From positions 69,188-133,187 of the forward strand of contig KN817615.1 of NCBI GenBank assembly GCA_000827495.1: 64,000 nt of DNA, given 5' to 3'. The notes below the pieces were generated by a model. That model was not told the DNA's origin. It ran no database searches and saw only the letters and a program-made list of their open reading frames with translations. Numbering within the stretch: the first letter of the stretch is position 1; each line of letters starts with the position of its first letter. Source of the stretch: Hypholoma sublateritium FD-334 SS-4 (lineage: Eukaryota; Basidiomycota; Agaricomycetes; Agaricales; Strophariaceae). Of this stretch, positions 23,753 to 34,133 are shown in pieces. Made by a program: the position numbers and the translations under genes.

Positions 23753-24565
23753 TTATAACGCGTCATCCGAATCATAAATGTCTTTTCCGTTTATTTTGTT
23801 GCGGAACATGAAGTCGCTCCGCAACGTGTATTTGAAGCCCTTCGTCACTTTCTCTCCGCTGTGGTATACATGCCTATGCTGGAAGATCAAGACACGTCCC
23901 TTCTTTGGCTCCACGTCGAACACGCGATTCTTGGTCCCATAGATCCGCGTGGCACCACCCTCCACGTCGTCATCGCCGAGGTAGATCTGCAGAGTGACGC
24001 GACCTTTACGGCCATCAGGCAGTGTTTGTAGAGAATCGCAATGGGCACCAAAGAAATGGCCTTCTCCATATTTTAGGAAGCTCAGTCTTTCGTTGACACT
24101 AAGTAAATTCAAGGTGAGCCATCTGAGGCCATCTGTTATACTGGCGAAAATTAGAACTTACCCAACGCATTCCCATACTCCTTCAACAAATTCAGGTGTC
24201 CCGAAGATGCTCGTCCACTTATCGCCCGCATTGATGCTGGCCAGCTCCTGGACGTACGGCTGTAGCCGCTGGTACAACTTGTCTGCCGCGGGTCTGTCGA
24301 AGCGGAGGATACGCTGGCTGTTCCTGTACTTGGTGTCCACATACTTGTCGTTGGGGCCGAGTCCGTAGTGCACCGCCGCCTGCTCCCACTTGGCGTCCGA
24401 CTCAGCCAGTGCGATGAGCTCGGCGCATTCTTCGGCAGTGAATACGTTGTCTAGAATTTTCACGTAGGACCCTTCGTACTCTGCTGTGAGTGGTGTGGTC
24501 GACCAATCAACGATGGGTGCGTGTATTACAGCCGGTTTAGAGTCAGTAGAACTGGCGTCGGACAT
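23753..24565 (-). CDS. prolyl 4-hydroxylase-like 2-oxoglutarate/Fe(II) dioxygenase
   Basis: Two exons on the minus strand (24162-24565 and 23753-24098) join in frame across a 63-nt intron, giving 249 residues. The double-stranded beta-helix domain carries the iron ligands as HCD in EGHFFGAHCDSLQ and the distal His in QHRHVYHSGEKVTKG. A basic residue at KYTLRSDFMFR is in the place of the 2-oxoglutarate anchor. LQIYLGDDDVEGGATRI is the usual strand between the two motifs. There is no signal peptide, so the protein is probably cytosolic or nuclear. Members of this P4Hc group hydroxylate prolines or other residues; the substrate here is unknown. Confidence 0.85.
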
Positions 24566-24650
24566 AATGAGACTTCAGAGAAACGGTTTGGTGGGAGTTG
24601 GGTGGGAGACGGATTTATGTGGAAAGGCTTCTGGACGGCCATGTATAACC

Positions 24651-24659
24651 TTTTATATA
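24651..24659 (-). promoter_or_regulatory. TATA box of the dioxygenase gene
   Basis: TATATAAAA on the minus strand lies 86-94 bases upstream of the ATG at 24563-24565. Confidence 0.55.
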
Positions 24660-25223
24660 GGTTGTGGGCCAATTGTGGGCATCTTATAGGATGCCTGGAC
24701 CTGCTACACATATCACAGATGGGCCCGGGGTCGTCGGCGCTGCGCGGGGCTGTGCCTGGTGCCGCCGCTACTGTGCATCAAAGTTGGTCAAAGGGCTCTG
24801 ATTCCGAATTCGTGCGATTCAAGTCACGACCTGTTGCTGCACAGAGGATCGAAAGAAATTCATCTGCACTTTGCAATTTTCAGAGCCTATAATTCATGGC
24901 ATATCCATGGTCTCAGTACAATGGTACATGGGGGGACACTGTCTTTTTCTTTGCTTGCAAGTTGCTTGCCGTTGAGAAGACCATATGACCGTGAGTAAAT
25001 ATACGTTCTTCAAGTTCAACCTTCCCCGCAGTTCCACCAAACCTGCACCATACCTTGTCAACTCGCCTTCGAAGTCTTAGGCATCGCTTCCCTACCACTG
25101 TACCATTCAAACACGAAAACTTTTCAATTAGTCGCACCCAACGCTATCCATAAGTACCCCGCGCACCTAAACAACGTTCAGACCAAGCTCCCGGAGCAAG
25201 AGATTCAGTCCTTGTCACTTGAT
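24660..25223. other. divergent intergenic region
   Basis: Separates the divergent dioxygenase and MDP-1 genes and should contain both promoters. A plus ATG at about 24896 opens a short frame that does not join the MDP-1 exons. Confidence 0.35.
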
Positions 25224-26186
25224 ATGAGTACCATGCTCGTTTATCCACAGTTAATCGCTTTCGATCTGGAGTCAGTACTGAAAGAAATTGGCGCCCTCTA
25301 GTCTTTCTAATAAATTTATTCAACTGATGAATCAAGCTACACACTCTGGGATTTATGGATCGATACCCACGTTCGAGGTAAATCATATCAACTCCTGATA
25401 TTTTGTTCATTTGAAAATTTACGGGAAACGGGATTGAAAGGCCCTCTCCGAAGGGAAAAGGATACGCTAAATGAAGTGCTCGATAGGTGATTTGAAACCG
25501 AATGGCCTTTAACCCAAGCTCATCTCTGGGGTAGACATGGCTATAAAATCTCCTTCTACGACGCCGTTCCGCAAATTCTACATAAGATACAAGAACAATG
25601 TCTGAAAAACGAAGATGGCCGTGAAGACAGCAAAGTAATCATTGCTGCATGCTCGCGAACCCATGCCCCAGATCTGTCAGTTGTTCCCCATGGCAAAGTT
25701 GATAGCTACTTAGATATGTCTCTTGCACGCAGGGCACATCAATGTTTGCGCCTCCTTCTGGTGCCCCACATAGAAGACGTTGATGCAACGCCAAAGGCGG
25801 CCATAGAGTTTTTCGACGAGCTAGAAATTTATCCAGGTAATTTCCAAGTCTATTGGTTTGCCACACACTAACCTGATCCGTAGGCTCCAAGATAAAGCAT
25901 TTCAAGTCACTTCATGAGCGTACAGGTATACCGTACGCACAAATGGTATTCTCAGTCCCAGGTCATATCTGTCAAGGTTTGACTCTTTACACATAGCTGT
26001 TCTTTGACGACGAAAGTCGAAACGCTGAGGTCGAAAAACTAGGTTTGTTCCCTTCGTATGTCTGCTGTTTCGCGATTAAACTTTTTTGCAACAGGGGTCA
26101 CGTTTGTCCACGTTCCACGAGGAATGACGCTTGAAACGTTTGAGCAAGGAATGCGGGAATGGGGGCGACGCCGATCGCTAGATTGA
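25224..26186 (+). CDS. MDP1: magnesium-dependent phosphatase-1 (MDP-1), HAD superfamily
   Basis: Eight exons (25224-25270, 25337-25377, 25441-25486, 25535-25675, 25733-25836, 25884-25945, 25997-26042, 26095-26186) sum to 192 codons. The HAD nucleophile motif DxDxT is FDLDYTLWDLWIDTHVRG; an intron splits the codon of its second Asp. Further landmarks are YDAVPQILHKIQEQC, AACSRT (motif II Ser/Thr region), [46 protein letters not shown] (motif IV acidic pair) and GMTLETFEQGMREW. Length and order match animal and fungal MDP-1, a small phosphatase proposed to act on phosphotyrosine or on glycated-protein sugar phosphates. Two in-frame ATGs (25224 and 25233) precede the domain; the first was chosen. 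Confidence 0.9.
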
Positions 26187-26605
26187 CATCTTGTCTTGAT
26201 CCGAGCCTCTACAAGCATGCCAATCGTATCTTGTGCGAAGTAAAGAGAAACGCAACAGAAAGTTCGAAAGAGTGAAATGCGACAATCGAAGTTCTTTTCG
26301 TTGATGTCTACACTTCAAAGCGCGTTATCAAATCATGGAAGCCCTGCCAACTGTGAGATTTATCTGTCTTATGTTCTGGCTATGGATTACATGCAGCAAT
26401 TCCGGTCTCGTCGGTATTTGAGACCTCACCGTGTCGCACGGGCTGAATCGATCATATCTGGGCCGTTTCAGACATGTTTGCCTGAATGCAGATTCCCTGC
26501 ACACTTTGGCACCTACGAACCACTATTTCTCGTCGCGTAACGACATTGCTATCGAAATCCTCCCAACCAACGCGGGCTTCACAATAAAGCGACCAGGCCA
26601 ACGTC
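26187..26605. other. intergenic region
   Basis: No gene or repeat was recognised. It should contain the promoter of the CYSTM gene. Confidence 0.35.
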
Positions 26606-27025
26606 ATGGGTCACGAAGGTGAAAGTCACTACTATTCGCCGGGAGTAGCGATGCCAGGTCCAGCTTATTTCAACAATGGTACGTTATAACTTCGAATCTC
26701 GATCCAATGCATTCGACATCTTTGTCGCATATACTCACACTGGACGTATCTCGGTTCTGTAAGATCAAGGAGTCCATCCCAACCAACCGCAGCCATACTA
26801 TAGTCCGGGATTTCCACAGCCTATGAATCAGCAACCCCAGGGTCAGCCTCAGATGATCCTGGTCGAACCTGGACCTCGCCGGGATTCGAGCGGATGCTGC
26901 ACCCCTTTTTGTGCATGGTACGTTGACTAGATTCGTCCAATATCCTGACAATGTCCTGATGCCATGTCAGTCTCACTGGCTTCTGCGCGGCCATATGTTG
27001 CTGCTGCTGTCCCTGCTTTATTTGA
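26606..27025 (+). CDS. CYSTM cysteine-rich membrane-tail peptide
   Basis: Three exons (26606-26678, from 26764, and the last ending at 27025) encode a peptide of about 90 residues. The N-terminal two thirds is Pro/Gln/Tyr-rich (HYYSPGVAMPGPAYFNN, QPQPYYSPGFPQPMNQQPQG). The C terminus is the CYSTM module SSGCCTPFCACLTGFCAAICCCCCPCFI. The last acceptor completes a TGT codon within that cysteine run. CYSTM proteins in fungi, plants and animals are small tail-anchored or palmitoylated membrane proteins linked to stress and metal tolerance. That role is known for the family and is not shown here. Confidence 0.85.
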
Positions 27026-27710
27026 CGCTCTAATTACTACGGGTGCACCAAGGCGCTTCACCGTGCTTGTCACGGCGTTTGCTTGTGGTTTTTCGAATCA
27101 ATCAGAGCCTTTGGAGTTCAGAATCACATTGTTACAGTGCACGGATCGGGTACTTATATTTCCTTCTTTGGCTTCAATTGAGTGTAATGAACCGTTTCAG
27201 GGCCAACTCAGCTTGAGAAGAGGAAATCCCACTGAAGTTGTCAGAGAATCTGACGCAGCCGGCGGGGCGGCGCGTTCCAACAACTTGAACTACAGAATGA
27301 CACTGCAAATCAGGTCCGATCCGGTACTTAGTACAGAGCTGTTCTTTGTGATTGATATCACAGGTGCTGGCATGCACCCCTGCCCTCACGGTAGTACGAG
27401 GTCGCCTTGAAATCTGCAACGCTCACCCGACGCCAAGCTTGATCAATACGAGTCCGCCAATGGGGAGCTCTTCGGAGTCGATTGATGAAGTTATGACAGA
27501 TACACCATTTCACTGACACAACTGCCTATGCGCGTCACCGATGTCGCGCCCGCTGTATTCAAGCATAGCTACAGATCAAATAGCAGGAACACGCAGGTCA
27601 TACTATTAATACCAGAGCTGATATAAACCGACCAGCATACGGAAAGACGACATTTTTTCGACTATACATCTCACTTATTGTCAGCCAATCAACATTTACT
27701 AGCATTTGCG
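27026..27710. other. intergenic region upstream of the cysteine-family cluster
   Basis: No gene was recognised. A TATA-like GATATAAA at about 27619 lies roughly 90 bases before the ATG of the first family copy. Confidence 0.35.
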
Positions 27711-28651
27711 ATGCTTTTCAAGGCGATTGTTGTTTATATCACTCCGCTATTAGTCACCATAGTAGGAGGTAGGCTGTGCGTGATTTCATGGATTTTCAAA
27801 TTCTAAAAGACTTATGCTCAAGGAAATGCAATCCGCTCAGAGAGCCTCTATGGAAATCAATTGGCGACGCGGGCCGACGTACATGAATTTCATTTTGTCT
27901 TTGCGCTCATTGGTTCAAGATTCTCTTTTTCCAGTGTATCGACTCAGTCCCTTGCAACTCTTTAACAACACTCGAAGTATGCATTGAATCTTCGAAGGCA
28001 ACAACTGACTGAAATTGCCATAGAATTGTGACACAAACACGACGTGTTCATGAACCCAATCAAATTTCCAAAACCTTCAACAGTGCTTCAATTGCCTGAT
28101 TGCCGAGGAGCCACAATTACCGCAAAGCAACCAGACGGAAGTAACGTCGGACGTCGAGACCATCATCTCAGGTATTTTCTTCTCTAGATTCAACAGAGAA
28201 TATTCAAAGATATAATTCTATAGCCTTCAATGAGGAGTGCTCGCCGCTTGGTATCCCACCGTTAACATTCCCCAGTGCTGCAGAAAATACCGCACTTAGT
28301 GGGGCGGCGCCGATCAATACCAGTGATGGATCATTTCCAACTGCAAGTCCCTCCCTGGGCGCTACTCCCACCAGTGCCTCATTCAACCCCGCTCCGACTA
28401 ATGTGCCAGCGGCTCCACCAAGTAGCCCCACAACCGCCTCGCCAGAAGTGCCCCCCGAATTTCCGACACCCAGCATAACGCAAATCACGATTGGACCATC
28501 GTCGGTACCTACTAGTAGCACCTCTAACCCTGGGGGAATACCCGCGGGAGCGGCATCTAAGGGTAGTACTCTTGCGGCGATGGGTAATGTTTCGGTCGTC
28601 TTACTGGCGGCCGCCGTTGGGCACGCTTTTGTTTTGAGTGTATGTATTTGA
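27711..28651 (+). pseudogene. family copy A: secreted Cys-pattern protein with in-frame TGA
   Basis: This is the first of seven paralogues. A hydrophobic leader (MLFKAIVVYITPLLVTIV) is followed by a propeptide-like exon ending TRAD. A short exon then has CIDSVPC and a third carries the core. In that exon, at 28051-28053, a TGA occupies the place of the second Cys of the family C-x-C-T motif (TGT TCA TGA ACC). Downstream the same frame goes on through LQQCFNCLIAEEP, AFNEECSPLGIP, a Ser/Thr/Pro-rich stalk with the family motif SITQITIGPSS, and a hydrophobic tail to the stop at 28649-28651. Splice sites and the rest of the frame are intact, so the damage is one base, or a sequencing error, or readthrough. 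First-pair spacing is C-x5-C, unlike C-x3-C in the others. Confidence 0.65.
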
Positions 28652-29217
28652 GCAGAAGAGTTACCAAGTGCTATCCTGCTATCCACCATCATATTCTGAT
28701 GTACACGCTCACGCCAAAGAAGCTTTCGAAGGCTACATTGATCACCAGGCTTCTGACAGGCAACGGAAACCAAGTAGGGCTTTCAATTGAATGGCCCCGG
28801 ATGGGGGAGTCATCCTGGTAGTAGATAGATATCAAGTTAACACGCGCTCCCATTTGAACAGGGCGTTATATCACACGAACGACAAGGTATATCTGGCATG
28901 TACAGCATTGCACACCATGAGCATACTGGAAAGGTAGCAAAATCACAGTTCTATATGATAGTATGATTAGAGAGGCTGAAAATACTATATAACTATCAGG
29001 TCCATGGCATGAGTCTATCCTTTCAGATCGGCATGAATATCACATACATTCAGAGTTTTGAAGGTGTTGTGACAAAATATATCACATTCCCCTTCTCCGA
29101 GTCTTTTATAAGGCCGAGTCGAGTCAATGATCACGAGGAAAGAATCAAGGTATCTCGAGAACTTGAAGACCATCGCAAAGTCATCTTGTTCTTATACAGT
29201 CCTTCAATCATCGCATA
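28652..29217. other. intergenic region between family copies A and B
   Basis: No gene was seen. A TTTATAAGG TATA-like site at about 29105 lies 110 bases before the ATG of copy B. Confidence 0.35.
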
Positions 29218-30100
29218 ATGTTTCTCACTCCATGGGCGCTTTTATCCGCCCTTGCCCTGAAGACATGCAACGGTGAGATCTCCTCGCATCATGTATTTAT
29301 GTAATTGCGACCTCGGATGGGCGCTAATAGCAGTGGTGTAAACGGCGCAGCCTCGTTCATGTACTTCTCTTCTGGAGGAGTTCTGAATGTTCTTTCTCCC
29401 CGACAAACTAGTATCAGCCCTACAATTGCAAGTCATGTTTACTGGAATATTTGGCATGAGTTGATTGTGCCCTGGCACGCCGCACAATAGTGCATTAATG
29501 TCTGTGCTCCGGTCGAGAACATCATTAATGTCAGTACATTTATACTATATCGTAAAATTCCACTGATTAACACAGCTTGGATAGAGCTGCACGACGCAAG
29601 CGTGCCTTTGTACCGATGTCGTTGAAGCCAGCCTACAAGCATGCATCGACTGCGCGGTCGCCGATAATCCAACTGCAGCAGTCATCGCAGACGCAAAGAA
29701 TGTGACAAACTGTGAGCAGGGGCGAATATAAAACGCCACGCAACTCATGCCATCTAATTTTCAACCATATATATTAGTATACGAAACGGCTTGCTTGGGC
29801 GTGGAGATTCCCGTCGTCACTGTACCGGCCGTCCCACCGGATGGCCCAGTCCCTACCGTCCAACCTACCTCATCCATAAACTTTCCACCCACTACAACTA
29901 CTGGAAGTTCCATATTTTCTTCTGGGCCGAGTCAAAATGGTCCAGTGCTCACCACTGCCGGTGTTAATACCGCTCAGACCACCATCCGGCCTTCTTCGAC
30001 AGCAGCGTCTTCCATAACGTCGTCTGCTCTCGGGAGGAGTACCATGGGTGCGCTTATGGCCGCAATGGCAGCTATCTCTATCTGTTATTTGTTATTCTGA
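29218..30100 (+). CDS. family copy B: secreted, GPI-type, Cys-pattern protein
   Basis: The leader is MFLTPWALLSALALKTCN. With the acceptor CGCAG at 29352 the second exon reads ASFMYFSSGGVLNVLSPRQTS. The short exon carries CINVCAPVENIIN. The next exon begins after GGATAG with SCTTQACLCTDVVEASLQACIDCAVADNPTAA and continues to KNVTN. The last exon reads LYETACLGVEIP, then a Thr/Ser/Pro stalk with AQTTIRPSSTAASS, and ends in a hydrophobic tail (MGALMAAMAAISICYLLF) typical of a GPI-anchor signal. All core cysteines are present, spaced C-x3-C-x9-C-x4-C-x-C-x10-C-x2-C. The function is unknown; the pattern recalls fungal CFEM proteins but was not matched to that domain. Confidence 0.65.
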
Positions 30101-31287
30101 ATCATCTCTGGATTTTCGCTCAAAATCTTGGTGTTATCGAAGTGATATGTACGACCCGGGCTGGCATATGTCTTTGTTTTGGTATTTTTGACGGAAGTCT
30201 TGCGGAAGTCAAACGTAAGAGCTAATTAGTACAATAAACTTTGTTGGAATTTCTCCGTTCTATTTAGTACTCGATATGTCATAATTAAGACACGTAGTAA
30301 ATGCTCAGTCCAGAGACCAAGCTGTAGTAAGTTGGAGGTTGGATCCAAGAAGCGGCCCTTTCCCCGCGGTCCTCATCAATTCGCGGATCAATTCTTTCAA
30401 TGTCGGCAATTCGGATCAATTCCCGGCATCCTTGCGGCGTCCCGACCTCACGCCTCCCCGCGCAATGCACTTAAGTACTCTGCTAGAATTTACGACGAAT
30501 ATTTAGCGACGCAGCCGTGAGGAAATTCAGAGGTGAATTTTCAGCGAGCTCAACATTTGCCTTGCATTTGCCCAGTCATTTTTGCGCTGATTTCTGAGAC
30601 CGCCAGTCCAACGCGAATCTCCAAACTTCCAGATCAGTGTCACTCTGTCTGTGGGCGCTTAAATAATACCTTCTCAAGTAATCATTAACTTTTCATTAGG
30701 CTTTTACATGGCTTAACATCATCATACCGAGGTATCCTACTTACACATCTTCCTCAAATGCTTGCCACGAATATAAGTACCAGCACATGAGTTCCGTGCG
30801 GTCTAGAGCTGTCAGAAGTTCTTTCTACTCACCGATCAATCAATCAAGGAATCCGAAGAATCACTTCAGTTCTTTTTAGCGATCATTGATCAGTCAGTCG
30901 AAAGTTTGAAGGATTACATACAGGTGTGTAATCGGTCGGACACTCGTATAAACTTGCCATGGCAAGTATGTAGTGTCCTTTTCTGCAGATTGGCACTGGC
31001 ATAGTATGTCAGAGAGCTTGATACATCCCTCAGATTTGTTCATAAGAAATAGCAATCAGCGCCTCGTCTCAACTTACAATCGCTATTGATACCGTACATC
31101 TCGGTTCGAAGAGAGTGCGATTACATGCTAGTCCTGATTTAAAACGCGGTGGGCGCAAGGTGAGTGGAGTTACACGGGCTTTCGGTTATGTGACAGTCGT
31201 GCCTTGATTCCTGAGGGGGTACTTCAAGCCTCAGTTCAAGGAGCTGACCTGTCTCGCATCCTCGACGACCCTCCTTCCTCCGTAGAA
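30101..31287. other. 1.2-kb gap between family copies B and C
   Basis: No gene or repeat with defined ends was seen. Its length is about twice that of the neighbouring gaps. Confidence 0.35.
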
Positions 31288-32127
31288 ATGCACCTTCCTG
31301 TGGTTATCCTCTCCGGTTTACTGTCGGCATCATTCGGTGAGCTGAAAAGTAATGACAATCGGAGAACGAGACGTTGAAGTTTCCTAACAGTTTCCTCCGC
31401 CTTCCTCGACCGTCGAGACACCTTTGCTTTGGGGGTTCTTCAGGCTCGACAAGTGAGCAACAATGCCGTGAGTATCGTTGGGTAAACGGGAGAATATTAT
31501 CTGAACTTATCGTTAGTGTACGAGTATCTGCACCCCGTTCGAGACTGCTGTAACAGTGAGCTGCCACGCTTTGATCAGAGACTATGATGTTGGGTTTCTC
31601 AAGGAATATTTAATCACATAGGGCTGCCCCAGCTCTGATCCCTTGTGCTACTGCACAAGTGCGGTCGAAACCACTCTCCAGGATTGTGTGAATTGTGCGG
31701 TGGCTGCCAGCTCCACTCCAGCTGTTATAACATCTGCCCAAAACTTGACGAGCCGTAAGCATCCCTTGCCGGAAGCCTTCTGCAAACTGACCAGGTTATT
31801 ATGAGCCCAGTGTTCGACGATGCTTGTTCGGGAAAGAATCTCCCAACGCCCACGATCCCCGCCTTCCTTCCTGCCAATCCAAGTGCCACAGGTCCGGACA
31901 CAGTCATCCCGACTACGTCAGGTGTTTCGGCGACGACTACCACCTCGCTCGTGCCGTTCTCAACTGACAGCATCCTTCCCACTCAACTGACCATCCTGCC
32001 GTCGTCGACATCGTCAGCAGGGGCGACTGCAACAACAAGTGCTAAATCATCAGCCGTAGGGATGGAAGCCGCGCATGTCTTGAGCCTGGTTGGGGTTGGG
32101 GCTGCTATCGTGCTGGGGGTACTGTGA
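31288..32127 (+). CDS. family copy C: secreted, GPI-type, Cys-pattern protein
   Basis: Exons join as MHLPVVILSGLLSASF (signal peptide), VSSAFLDRRDTFALGVLQARQVSNNA, CTSICTPFETAVT, GCPSSDPLCYCTSAVETTLQDCVNCAVAASS...TSAQNLTS, and LFDDACSGKNLPTPTIP. A Ser/Thr-rich stalk then contains LPTQLTILPSSTSS. The C-terminal hydrophobic segment is MEAAHVLSLVGVGAAIVLGVL, as expected for GPI anchoring. Cysteine spacing is C-x3-C-x9-C-x6-C-x-C-x10-C-x2-C plus a later Cys. It is closest to copy D in leader, propeptide and tail, so the two probably arose by recent tandem duplication. Location is predicted at the cell surface. Confidence 0.75.
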
Positions 32128-32805
32128 GATCTGTGCCATAGGATTTGTTTGGGACTAGTGCGTCTTTTAGGTTGTAGTTCAATGGCATGTTGAATTGTTA
32201 TTCAGTTTTTCACAAGTTTTCACCGCTTTCTGGTCGACATGAGGCCTTGTACAACCTCGTATTGCTTCAATTTTTACTGAAGGTGTTGCGCCTGGATGTA
32301 ATGGAGTAGACTGAAAGGTTCGAAAGAAGAGCTCGACAAGCAATCGTCAAGCCGGAGTTGTTTACTCTTCCGTCAATCGGGCAACTGGTCACGGGTGCTG
32401 TCTACATCAGGCTCAAATTAGACGGCATTTGGACGGCATCCTTTGGGCATCCTGACATTTATCTGGGCAGCTTGGTCAAAGCTTGGTATCCTTCGTTCTG
32501 AATCCACAGTCCTCCTTTCTTTGTCTGGATTTTGTCTTGCTGTCGATATCTGGCTTCTGGGTAAACCATGCGGTATGTCACCCTAATTTATAGGCTGCAA
32601 ATAGTGGCTGAAAATGATAATTGCGATAGAGCATATGAGGACTAGAAGACTTGGAGTCTCCGACGCGATGATGGGTCGTTGACACGAGCTTCGTACTGGT
32701 GCCGACGGTGCCTTGATTTCCGTGGTCACTTTGAAAGTGACCTCAGGCGGCCTCAAAAGAGTAGGTGCTCGTGATTCTTCCCTTTCTCCCGCTGTGCATC
32801 TTGAG
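32128..32805. other. intergenic region between family copies C and D
   Basis: No gene was recognised. The last 100 bases resemble the sequence just before copy C in layout (CTC-rich leader before the ATG). Confidence 0.35.
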
Positions 32806-33644
32806 ATGTACTTCTCCGTGGTGTTCCTCTCCGGTTTATTGTCTGCAGCTTCTGGTAAGCTCAAAGCATCATGAAATATGGGGTCAGATTTCTAAAACAT
32901 TGAGAATAGTAGTCTCCTCCGCCTTCTTGGACGCTCGAGAGGTATCTGCTAGGGGTATTATCCAAACTCGACAAATTTCCTCCACTTCAGTGAGGATTGT
33001 TTGTTCCTTCAGCAAGGACGTTCGTTAATATTCCACAGTGCGTGACCACATGTGGTGCCTTTGAAGACAGCTTGAATGTGAGTTGATACCGTCCGCTCAT
33101 CGCTATAGTGCGGTGCTCACGGTGATTTTGCAGAGTTGCGACACCACCACCTCGTCGTGCATCTGCACAGCGGCGATCGAAGCCAGTCTCCAGGACTGCG
33201 TGAACTGCGCCGTGGCTGCCAACTTCACNCAGGCCGTCATCGCAACAGCGCAAAATCTGACAAGCTGTAAGTCGCAACGTTGGCCAGAGCGTCCTTTTCG
33301 TGCTGAATATGAATCAAGTGTACGATTTGGCTTGTTCGTCGAGTAACCTTCCCTCCCCTACGGTCCCTACCTCCCTTCCCATAAGCTCAAGCACTGGTTC
33401 CATTTCGGCCAGTGGTTCGGGTGCTACGACCTCGCTTGGGTCGGTCTTTGCCAGCGGTAGCAGCTCTAGTACTACCAGCGCCCCCAGTCAGATTACTATC
33501 CGGCCTTCTTCGACAACTTCGGGAGTGACAACGTCAGCGACAGCTTCAACGACAGGCCTTACAGCATCGGCTGCGAAAATGGAAGCTGCGAAAGCCTTGG
33601 CTATAGTTGGGATTGGCGCAGCCATAGCACTGGGATTATTCTAA
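32806..33644 (+). CDS. family copy D: secreted, GPI-type, Cys-pattern protein
   Basis: The signal peptide MYFSVVFLSGLLSAAS leads to VSSAFLDAREVSARGIIQTRQISSTS. Then come the short exon CVTTCGAFEDSLN and the core exon SCDTTTSSCICTAAIEASLQDCVNCAVAANF. An ambiguous base (n, 33229) falls in the third position of an ACN Thr codon here, so it does not change the residue. The last exon gives LYDLACSSSNLPSPTVPTSLP, a Ser/Gly/Thr stalk with APSQITIRPSSTTSG, and the tail MEAAKALAIVGIGAAIALGLF. Core spacing is identical to copy C. Confidence 0.75.
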
Positions 33645-34133
33645 GATCTGAGACGTACACAAGGACATTTGACACGGATTTCAATAGTTAGATTATCTGA
33701 TCCTAAGTTTGTAGTCGCACTAAGTAGTAAGTAGCTGGTAACCGAAGTGATAATTTCATTGGAAATCGCGACTATCAGTTCAAAGTACTTCGGAGGGAAG
33801 ATAAGCGAGCCTCAAGAAATTTGACACGTCCTCCGCAGCGTTCTCGCCACAGGTTGTCCGAGCGCTCAGCGTGTTTGATATGCGTTCATGTCGGGACTCG
33901 ACCTCCTACGTAATTACATAGAAATCCACCACGTGGTCCGGAGTGGGTCTCCGGACCCGACATTCCAATTTACTGCTTACTCTTGACCACATCATTCTGC
34001 GATATCATATACCTCCGACGGTGTCAAGGTGTACCCCGTTGTATCAGCTTTTCTGTTAGAATAGCAGAGATACGTGGTATGTTGTCAACCTTTCGCTTGA
34101 ATCATTCAACTGAAAGCAGTGAGCAGTCCGAGA
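33645..34133. other. intergenic region upstream of MON2
   Basis: No gene or repeat was recognised. It holds the 3' flank of copy D and the MON2 promoter. Confidence 0.35.
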
